Shown in pieces: positions 61,224 through 64,000 of a stretch of 64,000 bases of DNA. The notes under the pieces are model-generated. The model searched no databases. It worked only from the letters and a program-made list of their open reading frames with translations, and was not told where the DNA came from. Origin of the DNA: JADLAT01 sp964348795 (GTDB taxonomy: Bacteria; Pseudomonadota; Alphaproteobacteria; Micavibrionales; Micavibrionaceae); NCBI GenBank assembly GCA_964348795.1, contig CAYGDY010000006.1:45457-109456 (forward strand), written 5' to 3'. Each line of letters opens with the position of its first letter. Within the stretch, counting starts at the first letter, position 1. The translations under genes and the position numbers were made by a program.

Positions 61224-62170
61224 AAAACCCTGAAAATATTCTGGTGATCAAACTGGGGGCTCTGGGTGATTTTATTCAGGCGCTGGGCCCCATGGCGGCT
61301 ATCCGGCGGCACCATCCGGCGGCCCGTATCACCCTTTTGACAACCAAGCCGTTTGCCGTGTTTGGGCAGGATTGCGGTTATTTCGATGCGGTCTGGATTG
61401 ATCAAAAACCGCGCGTTCTGGACGCGCGTGGCTGGTGTGATTTGGCAAAACAGCTTCGGCGTGGGGCGTTTCACAGGGTATATGATTTGCAGAATAACGA
61501 CCGGACGCGCTGGTATTTCAAAATAGTGTCATGGGGCGGTGCGCCCGAATGGGTGGGGGTTGTGCGGGGGGCTTCACACCGGAATAGCTCTCCCGAGCGC
61601 ATTAAAGGTCGGGCTTTTGACGGCCATGTGCAGACTTTGGAGCTGGCTGGTATCACGGGCATTACGCGTGATACGCTGGAGTGGATGCAGGCGGATTGTT
61701 CCACTTTGGGCCTTCAGCCCCCTTTTGTCTTGCTGGTGCCCGGGAGCTCTCCCGCGCATTTGCAAAAACGCTGGCCTGCCGCACAGTATGGGGTTTTGGC
61801 GCACCGTCTTTCTACAAAAGGATTTCAGCCTGTTGTGCTGGGCGCGCAGGCGGAACAAGATCTGGCCCATGAGATTGTAACCCTGTGTCCTTCTGCGCGG
61901 GATCTCACAGGCCGGACCGTGTTTGCGCATATTGCAACCCTTGCGCGGGGGGCTGTGGGGGCCGTCGGGAATGATACGGGGCCGATGCACCTGATTTCTG
62001 CAACGGGATGCCCTAGTCTGACCTTGTTTTCCGGCCACAGCAATCCGGCCCGCCATGCGCCGGAAGGGCCCTGTGTACAGGTGTTGCAGTCGGAGATGTT
62101 AGAGGATTTGAGTGTGGAAGATGTTTTCAAGGGTTTGGAAGATATCCTCAGACCGCTACCGGCGCTTTGA
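61220..62170 (+). CDS. GT9-family (heptosyltransferase-like) glycosyltransferase
   Basis: 316 residues. NILVIKLGALGDFIQALGP at the start, VLLVPGSSPAHLQKRWPAAQY in the middle and VGNDTGPMHLISATGCPSLTLFSG at the end follow the ADP-heptose:LPS heptosyltransferase plan. A role in LPS inner-core synthesis is inferred. Its 3' end overlaps thyA tail to tail by 23 bases. Confidence 0.92.
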   Translation: MKNPENILVIKLGALGDFIQALGPMAAIRRHHPAARITLLTTKPFAVFGQDCGYFDAVWIDQKPRVLDARGWCDLAKQLRRGAFHRVYDLQNNDRTRWYFKIVSWGGAPEWVGVVRGASHRNSSPERIKGRAFDGHVQTLELAGITGITRDTLEWMQADCSTLGLQPPFVLLVPGSSPAHLQKRWPAAQYGVLAHRLSTKGFQPVVLGAQAEQDLAHEIVTLCPSARDLTGRTVFAHIATLARGAVGAVGNDTGPMHLISATGCPSLTLFSGHSNPARHAPEGPCVQVLQSEMLEDLSVEDVFKGLEDILRPLPAL

Positions 62171-62942
62171 TGTGCGGGTGGGCGGTATAGCCCTCCAGCG
62201 TGAAGTCCTCGTACTTGAAATCAAACAGGTCCGTCACGGCGGGATTAAGGCGCATAGTGGGCAAAGCATATGGTGTGCGGGAGAGCTGTTCGCGGGTTTG
62301 CTCCATATGGTTGTTATACAAATGCGCATCGCCGAACGTATGGATAAATTCCCCGTATTGCAGACCCGTGACTTGCGCCACCATCATCGTCAGCAAGGCG
62401 TAAGAGGCGATGTTGAACGGCACACCCAGAAAAATATCCGCGCTTCGCTGGTAAAGCTGGCAGGAGAGTGCCCCGTCCGCCACATAAAACTGGAAAAAGC
62501 AATGACAGGGCGGCAAAGCCATGTGCGGGATATCGGCCACATTCCACGCGCTGACAATCAGCCTGCGGTCATCGGGGTTGGCTTTGATTCGCGCTAATAG
62601 CCCCGTGATCTGGTCGATAGTCTGCCCGTTCGCGCCGGTCCATGACCGCCATTGGTGGCCGTAGACGGGCCCCAGATTACCAGCTTCATCCGCCCATTCA
62701 TCCCAGATTTTCACGCCATGGTCCTGCAGATACCGGATATTCGTATCGCCCTTTAAAAACCACAGGAGTTCGTGAATGATAGAGCGCATATGGCATTTTT
62801 TGGTGGTCACAAGGGGAAACCCTTGAGCCAGATCAAAGCGCATTTGATACCCAAAGACAGAGCGCGTCCCCGTCCCCGTCCGGTCTTCCTTGGGGGTGCC
62901 GTGCGCCAGAACATGCCGCATGAGATCAAGATAGTGTTTCAT
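62148..62942 (-). CDS. thyA: Thymidylate synthase ThyA
   Basis: 264 residues, E. coli-like length. DRTGTGTRSVFGYQMRFDL, ELLWFLKGDTNI, the nucleophile in ALPPCHCFFQFYV, YQRSADIFLGVPFNIASYALL and the end GYTAHPHIKAPVAV all match. It methylates dUMP to dTMP using methylene-tetrahydrofolate. No folA follows in the window. Confidence 0.97.
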   Translation of the reverse strand: MKHYLDLMRHVLAHGTPKEDRTGTGTRSVFGYQMRFDLAQGFPLVTTKKCHMRSIIHELLWFLKGDTNIRYLQDHGVKIWDEWADEAGNLGPVYGHQWRSWTGANGQTIDQITGLLARIKANPDDRRLIVSAWNVADIPHMALPPCHCFFQFYVADGALSCQLYQRSADIFLGVPFNIASYALLTMMVAQVTGLQYGEFIHTFGDAHLYNNHMEQTREQLSRTPYALPTMRLNPAVTDLFDFKYEDFTLEGYTAHPHIKAPVAV

Positions 62943-62999
62943 GGGGCCGTAGTATAAAGTGGAAAAGGGGCACTTCCAAGAGGCGGTCTCAAGAATTCT

Positions 63000-63028
63000 T
63001 TGTAAAAAACAGGAATGTAGGATATAGT
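63000..63028 (+). promoter_or_regulatory. Promoter of ssrA
   Basis: TTGTAA (63000-63005), 17-base spacer, TATAGT (63023-63028), placing the start of transcription near 63035, at the front of the acceptor piece. Confidence 0.7.
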
Positions 63029-63033
63029 GAAGC

Positions 63034-63345
63034 TATCAGCCTTCGGGCTGGTTATGACGCTAGACGTGGTTGTAGAATAGACGTCGTGGACCCGGGGGCA
63101 GTACCCGGCGACTCCACCAGCATCCGTGGTTTGTCAAAAACGGCGGATTCCGGCGGGGTCGAAACAGGATCGACACGCGTGACAAAGGCAATATACGGCG
63201 TCCGGCATGATACCGCCGTTATCGGGTCAAAATCATAAATGCAAACGATAACTTTGCGTTCGTAGCCGCCAACGACAACTCTGTTGCCGCTGGTGAAGGT
63301 CGTAAAGCCGCCTAATTCGGGTGGTAGCGACGCTACAAATCAATC
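63034..63345 (+). ncRNA. ssrA: Two-piece, circularly permuted tmRNA
   Basis: The acceptor piece comes first and ends in a T-arm CCGGG-GGCAGTA-CCCGG and GACTCCACCA (CCA at 63117-63119). A short spacer follows, then the coding piece from G63155: GGGGTCGAAACAGGATCGAC. The two pieces pair: GGGGUC with GACUCC makes the acceptor stem. The tag frame starts at GCA 63241 and stops at TAA 63313-63315, reading ANDNFAFVA, ANDNSVAA, GEGRKAA: 24 codons. The permuted layout is the alphaproteobacterial form. Exact processed ends are estimated. Confidence 0.93.
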
Positions 63346-63493
63346 CCTGGGAAATTAACGTTTCTCAGGTGGGGCTTGGTGGTTGCCTCGCAACAGAAAA
63401 CCACCATTTTTTCTTTTGTCCGTGTTTTGAAAATCGTTTGGGGTCAGTGTCCGGCGCCGCCGCCCTTACCCATCATCCCCGCCCCTTTTTTTG

Positions 63494-63514
63494 TCATCCC
63501 CGCGCAGGCGGGGA
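63494..63514. repeat. Short GC-rich REP-like hairpin
   Basis: ATCCCCGC-GCAG-GCGGGGAT forms a perfect 8-base stem and is preceded by GTC, giving the common GTCATCCCCGC intergenic-repeat start. Confidence 0.65.
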
Positions 63515-63584
63515 TCTGGTCTTTTTCAACGCGGAGTTCCGAAGACGCGGAGAGTTTTAAAATCCTGTCCTTCCTGCGCCCCGT

Positions 63585-63664
63585 TTTTGTCATTCTGAAC
63601 GCAGTGAAGAATCCCTTTCCCGCCAGAGAGGATCCTTCGGGCTTTGCCCTCAGGATGACAAAAG
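63585..63664. repeat. Palindromic intergenic element
   Basis: Outer arms TTGTCATTCTGA and TCAGGATGACAA pair with one mismatch; inner arms GAATCC and GGATCC pair less well. About 80 bases, no coding frame. This is the form of dispersed intergenic palindromes common in many proteobacterial genomes. Confidence 0.6.
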
Positions 63665-63876
63665 CGCGGGGAGGACAGGAAGCGGGAGGAAGGCGCGGGG
63701 GCTCTATTAAAAAACAAAAATACGCCATAAATTATTCTATTAAGCATAATATATACCAAAAAATGTCATAAGAGGTGTGTTTTTGTGTCTTATTACAAAA
63801 CCGAGTCCCCAGACGACTCTTTATTATAAGAATATCACAAATGAACACACGAAAGACTTGCGAAACGATTCATTTT

Positions 63877-63895
63877 ATGGTACGTATCGTATCAT
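63877..63895. promoter_or_regulatory. Operator-like inverted repeat before the last gene
   Basis: ATGGTACG-TAT-CGTATCAT, arms matching at seven of eight positions, 24 bases before the ATG at 63920. Probably a regulator site on the promoter of the last gene. Confidence 0.35.
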
Positions 63896-63919
63896 AATAG
63901 AAAAACAGGAGGTTCCGCC

Positions 63920-64000
63920 ATGTCTATGGAGAAAATGAGTGGTCTGAAATCCACACTGGCCGTCTCTGCCCTCACACTTTCTGGGTTGTTTATGCAGGCG
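63920..64000 (+). CDS. Partial gene: N-terminus of an exported protein
   Basis: ATG 63920 follows AGGAGG (63908-63913). The 27 visible codons encode a signal-peptide-like start (MSMEKMSGLKST, then LAVSALTLSGLFMQA). The gene leaves the window, so the product is unknown. Confidence 0.7.
   Translation, partial: MSMEKMSGLKSTLAVSALTLSGLFMQA

Larger units (their letters stand above)
63346..63919. other. Intergenic region with palindromic repeats
   Basis: A 574-base gap without a convincing gene. Its left and centre hold palindromic repeat units (63494-63514 and 63585-63664). The right part is AT-rich and leads into the next gene. Frames through the repeats (for example 63376-63771) have no ribosome site and low-complexity, repeat-derived sequence. 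Confidence 0.6.

Noticed and set aside
63376..63771. 131-codon frame after ssrA and the opposite frames at 63444-63759
   Set aside because: They read through palindromic repeats, giving repeat-derived low-complexity sequence with no ribosome site.

Overview
The window reads as chromosomal DNA of a free-living alphaproteobacterium of roughly 50% GC. The support is the two-piece, circularly permuted tmRNA gene near 63.0-63.35 kb, the aroA-cmk-rpsA-ihfB-lapA-pyrF-trpF gene run typical of alphaproteobacteria, and housekeeping proteins of alphaproteobacterial type (HslUV, a bifunctional SpoT/RelA, a membrane cytochrome c). A Micavibrio-like or Rhodospirillales-like lineage would fit, but the genus cannot be fixed from the sequence. 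No rRNA, tRNA, CRISPR array or transposase gene was seen.

Region 1 (about 1-14.1 kb) is the most notable part: a Dot/Icm (type IVB) secretion core in the same order as the Legionella icm block, icmL/dotI, icmK/dotH, icmE/dotG, icmG/dotF, an expanded icmC/dotE-like gene, icmD/dotP, icmJ/dotN and icmB/dotO. A single-pass membrane protein of unknown family follows. Two tandem paralogues of an unknown secreted, Cys-containing protein lie divergently upstream. The icmC-position gene is unusual: it holds at least four tandem DotP-like modules plus two degenerate ones in one polypeptide.

Region 2 (14.1-33.4 kb) is mostly leftward housekeeping and membrane genes: trpF, a membrane protein, pyrF, lapA, ihfB, rpsA, cmk, aroA and hisD; then rightward hisH and a GNAT acetyltransferase; then a leftward run of transporters and envelope genes (AI-2E family, TerC/CBS/CorC, Kup, UppP, APC permease), a MotA/MotB-type stator pair and a DedA protein.

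Region 3 (33.4-42 kb) is a surface and secretion island: a glycosyltransferase, an MBOAT O-acyltransferase with a convergent SGNH-like partner, and two large RTX proteins (an M10 serralysin-type metalloprotease and a His/Asp-rich RTX protein with two Ig/cadherin-like repeats) that share a type I secretion C-terminus.

Region 4 (42-64 kb) mixes core genes (cytochrome c, pheA, ftsK, dnaB, smr, hslUV, spoT/relA, thyA, ssrA) with envelope polysaccharide genes (rfbBDAC for dTDP-rhamnose, an O-antigen ligase-like protein, a GT4 and a GT9 glycosyltransferase). Dispersed palindromic repeats occur between genes (10.1, 44.15, 53.8, 59.9 and 63.5 kb), two of them containing the stop codon of the upstream gene. 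The window ends in the first 27 codons of a secreted-protein gene.
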